Origin: Blepharisma stoltei
Taxonomy: Eukaryota > Ciliophora > Heterotrichea > Heterotrichida > Blepharismidae
Reading direction: 5' to 3'
DNA: 64,000 bases
Assembly (NCBI GenBank): GCA_914767885.1
Contig: CAJZBQ010000019.1
Coordinates: 1-64,000 of the forward strand
Shown: one piece after another, positions 54,497-64,000 of the stretch
Position numbering within the stretch: the first letter of the stretch is position 1
Layout of the letters: each line of letters begins with the position of its first letter
The notes under the pieces: model-generated
Database searches by the model: none
Told to the model about the DNA's origin: nothing
The model's input: the letters and a program-made list of their open reading frames with translations, nothing else
Translations under genes and position numbers: made by a program

Positions 54497-56686
54497 TTAC
54501 ATTATAGATAAGTCACGTCTTTGCTTTTCTAGAAGTTCTTCTAACTTCTGAGCCTTAATTTGCATAAACTTCAAGTCTTCTTGCAATTCCCTTATTTTTT
54601 CATCTTTTCTTGAAATGGTCTGTTTGACCCTCTGTTCAATTTCTTCAAGTTCTTCAGCTTCTCTCTGTGTCATTTCTTCAATTTTTTCTTCATGAACTGC
54701 TTTTAATCTATTTATTTCCATTTTCGCGTACTCAAGCTCTTCTTGCAGCTTCTTTTGCTGCCTCCTTTCTTGAATTCTCACTTCTTCTGCATACTCGCTT
54801 TCTCCTGCTTTGAATTTTTGTATCCTTGCTTCTAAATTTTCTATGTGCTCTTTCAGTTGCTTTTTTTGGCCTTTCTGTTTTAAAATCATTAATTCCTGGT
54901 CTTGGATTTTTCTATTTAATAAATCAAAATTTTCGTCTAAATTTCGCTTAGCTTGGCTTGATTCATCAATTTTGGATTTTAAGTTATTGACGAGCTCTTG
55001 GTATTGGTTGAATTCTGATTCAAATTTTTCTCGCATTGTCCTGATCTTGGACTCCGATTCTTTATCAATTCGCTTTTTATAGGCGACTTGCTCTTCTCCT
55101 AATTTTTCTACTATTTCTTTTAATTCTCTGTCTCGCTGTCTAATTAACTCATTTTTCAAATCATTTTTTTGGGTATCCAGATCTTTATTCATCCTATTTT
55201 GATGTAAATCCATAAATTCTCTTTTTTCTTCTTCATAGTCAAATTTCAGTTTTTTTATTTTATTTTCATGTTTTCTTTCTAATTCTTCTAAATCTTCCTG
55301 GAATTTTTTCTCTTGGTCCCTTAATTTTTGCTGATTTTCTTCTTCAATTTTTTTCAGTTTTTCTTGATGGATAGTTTCATCATGAGCTCTTAGCTCAAGA
55401 TTTCTTTTATGCTCTGTGGCAACATCTTCGCTTCAGTTTTTTCGCATTTTTTGGAATTCTTCTTCTTGCTTTATATGCATTTCATTAATGCGTGATTTAT
55501 AGTGCTCCCTTTCTCTTTCTAATACGTCGTCGAGCTTCGATTTTTGCTCTTCTCTTACTGATAAAAGCCTTTTTTCATAATTTTGTTCAATTTCGTGCTT
55601 ATATTGGCGCATTTCAAGCTGATGCTCTTCTTTTAGTTTTTCTATAACTCTTTTATGCTCGTTTATAAGCCTCGAAATTTCTGGCTCAAGCCCTTTGGCA
55701 GTCTGCTCTTTGATTTCTTTCGCTTTTTCTTTCATTCATGAATCCCTCTTTATTTTCTCTGTCGTTATAACTGCATCTTTCCCTTTTTTCATTTCTTTTT
55801 GGAATTTTTCTCTCATTTCTTGCATTGCGATATAATTTTGCCCTTCCATTTCTTTTATTTTCACGTTTAGCTCATTTAGTTGCTTCAGTCTGATTTCTTT
55901 TTCAGCTAAAAGTTGCTCAATAAACTTAACGTTTTTTTCAATGACTTCTTCGAATTCTTTTTTTTGATTTTCCAATGCTCTTTCTATTTCTTCAATTTTT
56001 TCTTGGTCTTTTTCAATAATTTTTTGCTTTTGTTTAAAAATTATTTCCTTTAAAGACGAAATTGTTTTGGCAGCATCTTCTAGTTCTAATTTATAAGTAA
56101 TGGACTCTATATTACTAGAAGTCTCAGATTTTTGGTGCTTGAATACATTTTCTGATTCATTTAAAAAATTCATCAAATTGCTAGCTTTTTCAGAAGTCTG
56201 GGATCTTACGTCTGGAGTCATGCGATCAGAGCTGTCACAAATTGAATTAGAAAATACGCTATTTGGCCTTAATATTGAGGATTCTTCATGTTTTGCTGGA
56301 GGAGTTTTTGGAGGCAAAAAATTTTTTTTATAGTAATTCATGCTGGAATCATTATATATAAATCCAGACCTAGAATCTTCAGTGTTTAAAGTGCTTTGGT
56401 TGCAAGAATTGCTTTTTAAATGGTACCGCCCTTGAATTTCTTTAGCATCATTTTCTAAACTTTCTTGCCTCGCCTTAAACTGATTTTTCATCCTATTGAT
56501 CTTTTGGCTCATCTAATTTAAATTTACAAGCTTCATAGACATTTTTCGCCATCATCTCTGGATACAAATGACAGAAGATAAGCTTACTTGTACTGGGTGC
56601 TTTGGCACTGGCTTTGGAGGATGACTTAGCTGCTTTTTTGTGCGGACTTGCGAAGGGTTCTTTTTTGTGTCTCCTCTTTTCATCAT
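54497..56686 (-). CDS. CEP131 (AZI1)-like centriolar coiled-coil protein
   Basis: Start 56686, 15-nt intron 56513-56527, 724 aa with two TGA-Trp codons. The basic, Pro-rich N-terminus is followed by a Ser-rich part ('DRMTPDVRSQTSEKASNLMN'). From about residue 230 it is an almost continuous charged coiled coil. The C-terminal 'REAEELEEIEQRVKQTISRK' with 'AQKLEELLEKQRRDL' corresponds to the conserved end of CEP131, which acts at centriolar satellites and basal bodies in cilium assembly. Its abundance of coiled coil makes homology by similarity alone risky; the C-terminal match is the main support. Confidence 0.78.
56513..56527 (-). other. 15-nt intron in the CEP131-like gene
   Basis: GTAAATTTAAATTAG on the minus strand contains TAA and ends in an in-frame TAG; splicing joins 'RKMSMKL' to 'MSQKINRMKNQF'. 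A second GT..AG 15-mer (GTCATTTGTATCCAG, 56558-56572 region) is in frame without a stop and may or may not be spliced. Confidence 0.75.
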
Positions 56687-57084
56687 TTTTGTAAATTTAA
56701 ATAAAATTGTTACGTAAGGAATTTATTTAATTTGAGTATATCTTATTGCTCTTCTCAGTTATCAATGATTAAAATATGCGGAATTTTTCTGGATAGTTTT
56801 GATATACTGTAATTAAAAAAGAAGAAGGAAATTGAGAGTAAAATTTTTATCATAAATTGACCTATAGCCCAGATACGACAGTAGATTGTATTCGGCTAGA
56901 GAATTGCTGGGCAGCTCTCCGAATTGGCTCGTTAACTAGAGTTGGAGAACCAGCTCGGGCATCTAGTAATTCTTTAGCACAGGTTCGAAAAGGCTAGATT
57001 TTAAGGTCTAATGGCCATAATTTAATTTTTTAGTTTTAGTTTAGTTTTTAGCGCAGGACATTTACTGTCGTATCCGAGCATATT

Positions 57085-57492
57085 TTAAAAATCAAATGTA
57101 TTACACAAATACAAGCAATATTCAGCATCCTTTATATAAGTGGGCTCTAGGCATTTTTTAAAGTAGTCCTTGACACTGAATTTCTTGTCAGGATGTGCTA
57201 GTTTCTTTCAGCCGCTATGCTTTTCAGTCAGAATTTTATCAAGTTCATCAAGAGATAGTTGCCTTTCCTTAATTTGCTCAAAAAGATTGTTTATTTTATC
57301 ATAATCATAACTGCCTGGGTTCCTATTCCCATTTGGATTCCAATATCTCCATATGCGGGATCTATCATTATTACCATGATATATCTTGATATTTCTACCT
57401 TTATTTCTTTTCTTTTTCTTCTCCAATAGTTTTTTATCCTTTTGAGTTTTTATTACTTGTGATCTCTTTTGCTTGAAAAATTGATTTTCCAT
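57085..57492 (-). CDS. Lys-rich family protein 1
   Basis: 135 aa. 'MENQFFKQKRSQVIKTQKDKK', a basic run 'LLEKKKKRNKGRN', then 'YWNPNGNRNPGSYDYDKINN' and the end 'KDAEYCLYLCNTFDF'. Paralogous to 60382-60846 and 62251-63285 at both ends: N 'QKRSxxxK', C '[KD]xx[YF]xxxxxxxDF'. One TGA-Trp. Function unknown; the basic N-terminus suggests a nuclear or nucleic-acid-binding protein. Confidence 0.65.
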
Positions 57493-57736
57493 TATTTTAA
57501 ATATTTGATTGATTTTTTACGTTTAGGTTTTAGCACCAAAAATATGTGAGCTCTGCATTTAGAATAAAACTCAATTCGTTAAATATATGTAAACAAATAG
57601 GGTATAGATTGCATCAGTATAAATTCTAAATATCTATAAGTTAAAATAGAAATTTTACTTTGATAAAATTTAATATAAAATATAAAAATGACAAATTATA
57701 AATAATATATATAGCTTTTATAAAATTGTAAATAAG

Positions 57737-58183
57737 CTCTTTATAATAATAAAATGGCTCAGTGCGGAATTAGTTCTCTCCGAGAACTATTCCTTCCCTC
57801 GCTTTTTTTATTATTATAGGGTTCAGTTTTCCACGTGGCCTTTTATCCGCAACACCAATATGGAATACCGTATAGGGTATTCAATTAGTCCAGGATGCTA
57901 AGGACATCTGGGTTTTCTGCTTGACACACCGAGGAGGGTGACCCTTAGGCGTAACACGTGCAGGAGCCAAGTTCGGGCGAGGCAACGCTGCCGGTGCGGG
58001 ATTTCTGGCCCAGCTGAGGGCGGAACTTTATAGAATGGCTTGGTCGGGCTAGCCGGTCCAAGATTGCTTGGTGACGTCACCAGTCGGGAGTTAAAAGGAT
58101 GGGCTTAAGCATGCCTAAATCATCCTGCTGAAGAAATCAAGACACTTTAAATACCTAAGTAAGTAAGTAAATAAGTAAATAAA
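57737..58183 (+). mobile_element. SINE-like retroposon S7, intergenic
   Basis: Duplication CTCTTTA (57737, 58184). Starts 'aaaatggctcagtgcgg', ends (TAAG)n from 58156. Shares 'aggagggtgacccttaggcg' and 'gcaggagccaagt' with the minus-strand S3. No long ORF. Confidence 0.85.
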
Positions 58184-58216
58184 CTCTTTAGCTTTAAATA
58201 GATATGTTTAGCTAAT

Positions 58217-58395
58217 ATATATAGAGGTTTCCTCTATATAGCGCTAAAAGCGCAGACATTTTCCCAGGAGCTTTCCAAGTTCGTCGGACCAAATCGCTTT
58301 TTGGTCCGACCAAGGCATTGATTTGGTGCAACCTACCGATAAATTCCGATCAGAATTTATCGGCCTTACAGCGCCAAACATAGGAAACTTCTATA
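58217..58395 (-). mobile_element. Palindromic TATAG element P, copy 2 (inverted)
   Basis: About 98% identical to the complement of copies 1 (22845) and 3 (58533). Together with copy 3 it forms an inverted pair around 137 bp of AT-rich DNA. Confidence 0.9.
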
Positions 58396-58532
58396 TCTTA
58401 AATTGTGATGTTTTATAGTCTTATCATTCCCGTAAAGAACACAATAAAAATTAATTATTAAATATCTTCTTTGTAAAGAGTGCAAATTAGGCACATAATT
58501 TAAATAAATTTATTTAAATTAGTCAGGCTAAA

Positions 58533-58709
58533 TATAGAAGTTTCCTATGTTTGGCGCTGTAAGGCCGATAAATTCTGATCGGAATTTATCGGTTGGTTGC
58601 ACCAAATCAATGCCTTGGTCGGACCAAAAAGCGATTTGGTCCGACGAACTTGGAAAGCTCCTGGGAAAATGTCTGCGCTTTTAGCGCTATATAGAGGAAA
58701 CCTCTATAT
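58533..58709 (+). mobile_element. Palindromic TATAG element P, copy 3
   Basis: Near-identical to copy 1 in direct orientation and to copy 2 in inverse. Its end lies 40 bp before the start of the surface-protein gene. Confidence 0.9.
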
Positions 58710-58748
58710 CTCAAAAATCTTTTATTTTTCCCCAAATATAATAATAAA

Positions 58749-60242
58749 ATGGCATTTATCCAAATTCAACAGAACTTGCTTCTTATCTCAGTTTTTCTTT
58801 TCCAACAGTCCCAGGGATTCACTTTCACATCAGAATCCTCTTTCTCTATTGAAAAAGGAACTGGGAATCAAAATTGTGAAAGTTATGCCTGCAAAGATCC
58901 AGCCCAAAACTACTCAAAAAATACATGCCTATATTATAATACAGAATTTAGCATGTGGTATGCAGATCCATGTAGTAAAAGCTCACAATATTGCAAGCAA
59001 GATACGCAAAATGCCAACGATCCACATGCTAATTATACATGTGAGACTTATACATCATTCAACGCTGCTTTGCCAGGAGAATATTGCGAAAAAATCTACA
59101 TGTGCAATACAGCTTATACTTCAGGATGTTCTAAATTCCCATAAATGTAAACTAATTGTTTTTAAAAAAACAATTTATATTTTTTATTTTTTTTAAATAT
59201 TTTCTTTGTAGAGTAACAACGTATGCAAAGCTATATCCAGTTTAGACCAGGCTTGCCAAAACACCAAGCAATGCGAGTCAGGGACATACTGCTATCGCTC
59301 AGAGCCTGCTTTGGATCGCCCTAGGTTACATTTTGCAGCATCAAACTTGGGCTGACTTATGCAACATCAGTTTGCCATGCCAACCTCATAAGTTGAGAAC
59401 GAAAAATATACTGACACTTGCCAACCTGGGGGGTTAACTTGGCAAAGTGTAACCCAAGGTGATCCAAAATAGGTTCTTGGCTATATATCCCTGATCAAGC
59501 TACTCAAGGAACTTGCCAAGCCCAGATTCCAATAGATGGGGAATGCACATCCTATAAGCTCTGCGCAAATAATGCAATATGCAACTACACCTCAACAGTC
59601 AATAATGTCCCAGTTGGAAAATGCAAAGCATTTGGCTCGTTCAATAATCACGACTATGTAGGCAGCTGTGATTTTTTAGACGGAATTCATACATTTGGGT
59701 ATAACGATTTATGTCCATCTGGTTACTGTGCACCTTCTGGGAATTCATATATGTGCCTTGAATCAGTCACTTCAAGCCAAGGACTCCCTGTCCTTTGCAA
59801 TAATGACCCTATTAATATGATAAATGCAACTACAGGCTGCACAAGCAATAAAGACAGTTTACTAGGCGTTTCTGTGACTTCAGCTTGTGATTGTGCAAAT
59901 AACTATAACGCAGAGGCGTATTGCAATCTTTTTTCTGGGGACCCAACAATGGCGAAATTTAGACAATATTTAACTAAATGGACCCAAAGCAAAGAGATTT
60001 TGAAATGCAACCTTATGGGGAGATATGATCTACTTTGTGTAAAAGCACATTGGGATAAGGATAATGCGGCGGCTTATACCTATTATTTTTATGCTGCGTA
60101 TTTTTATCCAGAAATAGTAGAGGCTGACGACTGCGTGCTTTCTGTGACGAATTATGGGTACAAGATGGCGAAAAAGGCTTATAATGATGACTTGGCAAGC
60201 CTTATAGGAGTTTCGTTTTTAGTTATGATGGCGCTCCATTAA
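58749..60242 (+). CDS. Secreted/GPI-type Cys-rich surface protein
   Basis: Removing 59132-59213 and 59293-59483 gives 406 aa. Signal peptide 'MAFIQIQQNLLLISVFLFQQ' with cleavage near QSQG. About 30 cysteines in spaced pairs ('CESYACKD', 'CSKSSQYC', 'CQNTKQCESGTYC', 'DLCPSGYC', 'SACDCANNYNAEAYC'), many N-glycosylation sites (NYS, NYT, NAT). The hydrophobic C-terminus 'DDLASLIGVSFLVMMALH' fits a GPI signal. Similar Cys-rich ectoproteins coat ciliates (immobilisation-antigen-like in design); exact family not recognised. Confidence 0.78.
59132..59213. other. 82-bp IES in the surface-protein gene, TAA pointer
   Basis: TAA at 59132 and 59214. Joins 'TAYTSGCS' to 'NNVCKAISSLDQAC'. Confidence 0.82.
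59293..59483. mobile_element. 191-bp IES with imperfect hairpin
   Basis: TA at 59293 and 59484. The arms 'agagcctgctttggatcgcc' and 'aggtgatccaaaataggttct' are inverted copies, and inner 'caacctcataagttg' is partly palindromic. Removal joins 'ESGTYCY' to 'IPDQATQGTCQ'. Confidence 0.8.
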
Positions 60243-60381
60243 TAATTAAGGATATAAGCTTTCAGAATAAAAAATTATCATTTTAGTTTATGCATGGTAT
60301 TACCAAACCTCATAAAATTATATATAAACTGCTATTATAACCCTTCTGATAGCTCAAAATAATAATATCTTTATTAATTGC

Positions 60382-60846
60382 TTAGAAATCCATTAGGCAG
60401 CATAAAAAAAATGCATGAGTAACATCTTTCATAGAGACGTGCTTTAAATATGTTTTTGAGTAATTGTAAAAATTGAATTTTTTATAATGAATCATAGGTT
60501 TCAAATATTCATACTCTGTATTAAGAATAGCATCAGATTTTTTAAATAATTTTTCGTTTTCGTGTACGCTTGTATTTACTATAGCAATTTCCTCTTCGTC
60601 ATCGCCACCAAATGGAGTTTCTAGGCCACTATAAAATAAAGAATAGTAATACCCATAATTTCAATTATGATATTTCAGCCTAGCTTTATTTCGCAGAGCA
60701 AAGTTGCTAGTAGTTGGAATTCTTTCTTTACGAATTTTAGGTACTGCTTTTTTTTTGCTTTTTAGCTTTTTGTTTTGCTTGAGTTTTATTATTTCTGATC
60801 TTTTCTGCCTAATTGATACTCCATCTTTATATCAACTTATCCGCAT
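60382..60846 (-). CDS. Lys-rich family protein 2
   Basis: 154 aa from ATG 60846 ('MRISWYKDGVSIRQKRSEII'). Shares 'RQKRSEIIKLKQNKKLKSKK' with family member 3 and the C-terminal 'MKDVTHAFFLCCLMDF' pattern with both. The family-like start 'MEYQL' (60822) is one frame off, so a small deletion or an IES junction may lie near 60815. TGA-Trp after 'KYHN'. Confidence 0.6.
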
Positions 60847-62250
60847 AAAAAACTTTATTTGATAAAAGGAATTGAAATAGTTTGCTTGTATCAGCATATA
60901 TAAGCAATTTATAAAAAGAATTCTATGAATTTATATAATAATTTTTATTTTAAGGAGATAAAATGGGTTGAAAATGATTTTATTATTAATGGGAGTATTA
61001 AAATCTATAAATAGCAATCATTTATCATTAAGATTTAAATATACATAATAGCAATAAATAATTTTTTTATCATATAATTATTAGCAAATAGCAAATTAAG
61101 TTTACAGTGAATCTACGATAAGTCAGTAAAGCCATTAGCCTTTTTTTGTCCGAAAAAGCAGTCTTCATAAGCATCGGAGCTCAAATGAAGAAAATAGAAG
61201 GTTCCCCTATTGGATTTTCTTCCTGAACCAGCTGTCCAAGTTATTAGCTACATAGGATTGCGCCATATACATTAAAATTGTGACACCTGCCAACCTCCCT
61301 CTTGGCGCAACAACCAGGATCTTATAGCTTTGGCGAACTGGGACAGACTCCGAGTTAAGAATCAAGTGCAGACATAAGAGATGTGCATCCGGATAGATTT
61401 TAGCTGTTTTCCTGTGGTTGGAATGGAGTTGCTCAGCAAAGTCCTTATGAATAAGAAACTGGGAGTTTCGGCCCAAGCCACAGAGGAACAGTCCTTTTCT
61501 GTAGCTGTTTAAGAAAGGCACTTATGCACTCAACAGACTCCAGTTGATCTTTGGAATCAAGCTACTCCAATCGCTCTTCGCAGGATCTCAGAAATCCATA
61601 AGTTCCCACTCAAGACTTAAGCCGCAAGGCAAGTAATAGACAGAAGGCACCGGAAGTGGCACCGATTATTGAAGGATACACCCTCTGGGCTGGAGTCAAA
61701 AAGCGGTAGAATCTCCCTCATTGGAGGTCTTGGTGACTATACCATCAATAAGGCTAACACCGTCTTTAGAAACTAGCCTAACCTAACCTAGGATAGCGCT
61801 ATCTAATAGGCTCGCATACTAGGAGCAATTTCACTACCCATTACGCTGGCCCACATGCTCCATCAGTAGGTATACTTCAGTTCTTATTTTATCATCAGTA
61901 AGTAAGGTTTTATTCATTGAAATTAGGTATATATAATAAAATTAATTTTTACTAGAAATACTTCCTTTAAACAAGAATTCTATAAACCGTCAATTAAATT
62001 TAGCATTGATCTATTTCAGTAAATTTTATTTCAATTATAAATGCTCAAGGTGAATAAAGGAGTGATAGTTCCAGCAATATTGTCTTAATATAGCACCTCA
62101 GCGAGATCCAAACTCACAAAAAGACTATTAGTATGCTCAATATAAAATGCGACATGAATAAGGCAGTTCTTTTATGACTGTTTATGTAAATGATTAATAT
62201 ATAAATTATAGCAGCAATATCGCACTAAGCTTTTTCAAAAAGCAAATTCA
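60847..62250. mobile_element. Intergenic region with SINE-like retroposon S8 (about 61180-61890)
   Basis: A GC-rich block contains 'aagaaactgggagtttcggccca' (61437), shared with S2 and S6, and ends near (AGTA)n at 61900. Start and target duplication not resolved. The rest is AT-rich with no gene recognised. Confidence 0.6.
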
Positions 62251-63285
62251 TTAAAAATCAATTGAATTAAATAAGTAGCACGCATAGTTAACATCTTTTA
62301 GAGCAGCAAGATTAAGATAGCGTTTTGGATATTTTGAAAATTTTTCTTTTTTATAAAAAACGGCCTGCCTTTTCGAGCCATGCTTTCTATCAACAGCTTC
62401 ATATACTTTTCGAGCAGTTATGGCTCGAACTTGACCCCCCTTCTCCCTTAAAGTTTCATTTTAAATGAAAAAGAAAAATGAAAATGGCAAGTTGATCATT
62501 ATGAATTTGACAAGTCAAATTGATTTTTTCTGTTTTATCTAAATTGAAAATGTCAGGGGAGGAGAGGCTAGAAGTCAAGATCAATCTATAACTGGTCTCT
62601 CGTCATAATATTTTTCAAGAGCCTTCAACTTTTTATCTATCTTACTCCCCCCCCCCTCCGTGAGCGAACAAAACCATTAGAAAAATCGCCATTTTTTGAC
62701 CAAAAAACCCACCCTCCGTGAGTGAACAAAAATTTTTTTAATAGAAAAAATTTTAATGGAAAAAAATTTTGATATATAAGTGATAATTAGTATAATGAAA
62801 TCTAGAGCTAATTCTGTTTAATTTTAAACAAATTGCGTTTTAAAACATAAATTTTGCAAATTAAATTAATATTTGCTTCCCAATTTTTGCAAATTAGGAT
62901 TTTTTTAAATTTCGAAAAAAATATTTTTTATAAAATTTATATATAAATTTTTTTTTAAAAAAAATTAAACCCCCCTCCGTGAGCGAACAAAATTTTTTTG
63001 TTCGCTCACGGAGGGGGGGGGGGAGTTAGCAAGTAATATATAAATTTTCTTTAGATCATAGCTGCTCGATGTATGGTTTGGGCCATTATGACGCCATCAG
63101 TCTCATTAGTATTCTATACAATTATTATGATAATCAAGTCGAATTTTTTTCCTATGTGTGAAGCGAAAATTCCTTCTGCACTTTATTTTCCTTTTTCTAG
63201 GGTCTTTTCTTGTGCTTTTTGGCTTTTTAGTCTGCTTGACTTTTAGTATTTCTGATCTTTTCTGCCTAAATGCATGCTGCTCCAT
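62251..63285 (-). pseudogene. Lys-rich family protein 3, split by MITE and with a TAA
   Basis: N part 'MEQHAFRQKRSEILKVKQTK' from 63285; C part ends 'AALKDVNYACYLFNSIDF' at 62251. MITE 62642-63025 lies between ('KKIYILLA|KIDKKLKALEKYY'). A further insert near 62440-62575 with inverted CTTGAC ends separates the C part. A TAA lies in frame after 'DYHNNCIEY', although the sequence beyond it still resembles member 1 ('WWRHNGPNHTSSSYDLKKIY'). It may be a pseudogene or contain an unrecognised junction. Confidence 0.55.
62642..63025. mobile_element. MITE family 1, full-length copy
   Basis: 384 bp, TTA at 62642 and 63026, same structure as 7981-8361 in reverse orientation (two direct motif copies left, hairpin right). 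Confidence 0.93.
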
Positions 63286-63872
63286 ATTTATATCTTTTTA
63301 TAAAGATTTTTAAAACGTTAAATTTGATTTCTAAATAATAATTTAATAAAGATTAATTATCATATTAATTAATGCGCAATTTTTTATAAACTACTTATAA
63401 ATTTTGAATAGGGCCTGGAAGAATTATTTTTGAAATCTAAAGTTCATAAACATAGATAGTATGTTAATCCATATACGACCATAATTTTATGGTTTGCACT
63501 AGGAATTTTATGATTTTTTATTCGTGATGATTTTCTTCTACAACTCTACACAGGACAGTGGCCTGAAACAAAGCCACAGAGTAAGATAATACATCTATCT
63601 ATAACTATATTCTTTCAATCTTTTTCTATATCATATATTTTATGGAAACTCTCTATATTATTATTATTATTATAATAGGAGTAGAGGATGAAATATAAAG
63701 TATCAAAGTTTAATCTAGGTAAAGTTATTCTGAAAATAATACTTTAATTATAGAAATTATTTTACGATAAGTGTTTTACTGTTGTTGATTTGATTACTTT
63801 GGGAGTTGTTCTCATTAACAAGAGTATAGCTTTACTTAAATATAGATTAATTTTAAATGAACTTTAAACAGC
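63286..63872. other. AT-rich DNA
   Basis: No ORF, repeat or element recognised upstream of the Lys-rich gene 3. Confidence 0.5.
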
Positions 63873-64000
63873 TAACTCCCCCCCTTCTAGAGCGAAAAAA
63901 AAATGATATATAAGCTATAATTAATATAATGAAATCTCTAGCTAATTCTGTTTAATTTTAAACAAATTGTATTTTAAAATATAAATTTTACAAGTTAAAT
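63873..64000. mobile_element. MITE family 1, left part, cut by the window end
   Basis: TAA followed by 'ctccccccccttctagagcg' and the family 1 core ('gaaatctctagctaattctg'). The outer double motif is shortened. It continues past the window. Confidence 0.8.

Overview
The window reads as the germline (micronuclear) DNA of a heterotrich ciliate close to Blepharisma. Four observations support this. (1) The left end is about 2.26 kb of CCCTAACA telomere repeat. (2) TGA is read as Trp in almost every gene, at conserved positions such as WD40 'xxW' strand ends, while TAA and TAG are stops. (3) Many genes carry 15-nt GT..AG introns. (4) Almost every gene longer than about 150 codons is split by AT-rich or repeat-derived DNA lying between short direct repeats. 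Removing each insert with one copy of its repeat rejoins a recognisable protein in frame. For every multi-part gene whose two ends I could fix, the summed coding length is then divisible by three. These inserts have the properties of internally eliminated sequences (IESs). The species name and the claim of developmental excision are inference; the frame restorations are read directly.

Layout. 1-2259 telomere. 2317-7214 two decayed copies of a beta-propeller/TPR gene. 7345-7768 fragment of a transporter gene. 8370-9403 tandem CTR copper transporters. 9749-11814 SLC22-like transporter. 11985-13616 complex I subunit NDUFA5-like. 13773-14222 PABPN1-like RNA-binding protein. 14318-17058 histone chaperone HIRA. 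17350-18747 MFS transporter. 18972-20102 mitochondrial stomatin-like protein. 20142-22700 Cdh1/Fzr APC/C activator. 24163-31303 a giant IQ/coiled-coil, possibly CEP350-like protein. 31328-33187 an unknown protein and a zinc-finger protein. 33255-34734 AGC kinase. 34787-36398 coiled-coil protein. 36628-39894 kinesin-3 with a CaaX tail. 40240-42655 TPR-SET protein. 44182-44727 C2H2 protein. 45570-47152 YIPF and FAM136-like proteins. 47701-49052 AIM24-like protein. 49590-50598 small ORFs. 50619-54199 MORN protein, dual-specificity phosphatase and ubiquitin protease. 54497-56686 CEP131-like protein. 57085-63285 a three-member Lys-rich family, with a Cys-rich surface protein between.

Mobile DNA falls into four sorts. 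(a) MITE families of different interior sequence that share TNA-CTCCC..GGGAG-TNA ends. (b) Hairpin elements with TATAG ends. (c) SINE-like GC-rich retroposons of 0.4-0.6 kb that start AAAATGG, end in short tandem repeats and have 8-18 bp target duplications; five sit inside coding exons. (d) One 2.44-kb fold-back element with 9-bp target duplications. Short unique IESs of about 55-190 bp make up the rest. Genes are closely packed and mostly housekeeping or ciliary/basal body; there is no operon structure.
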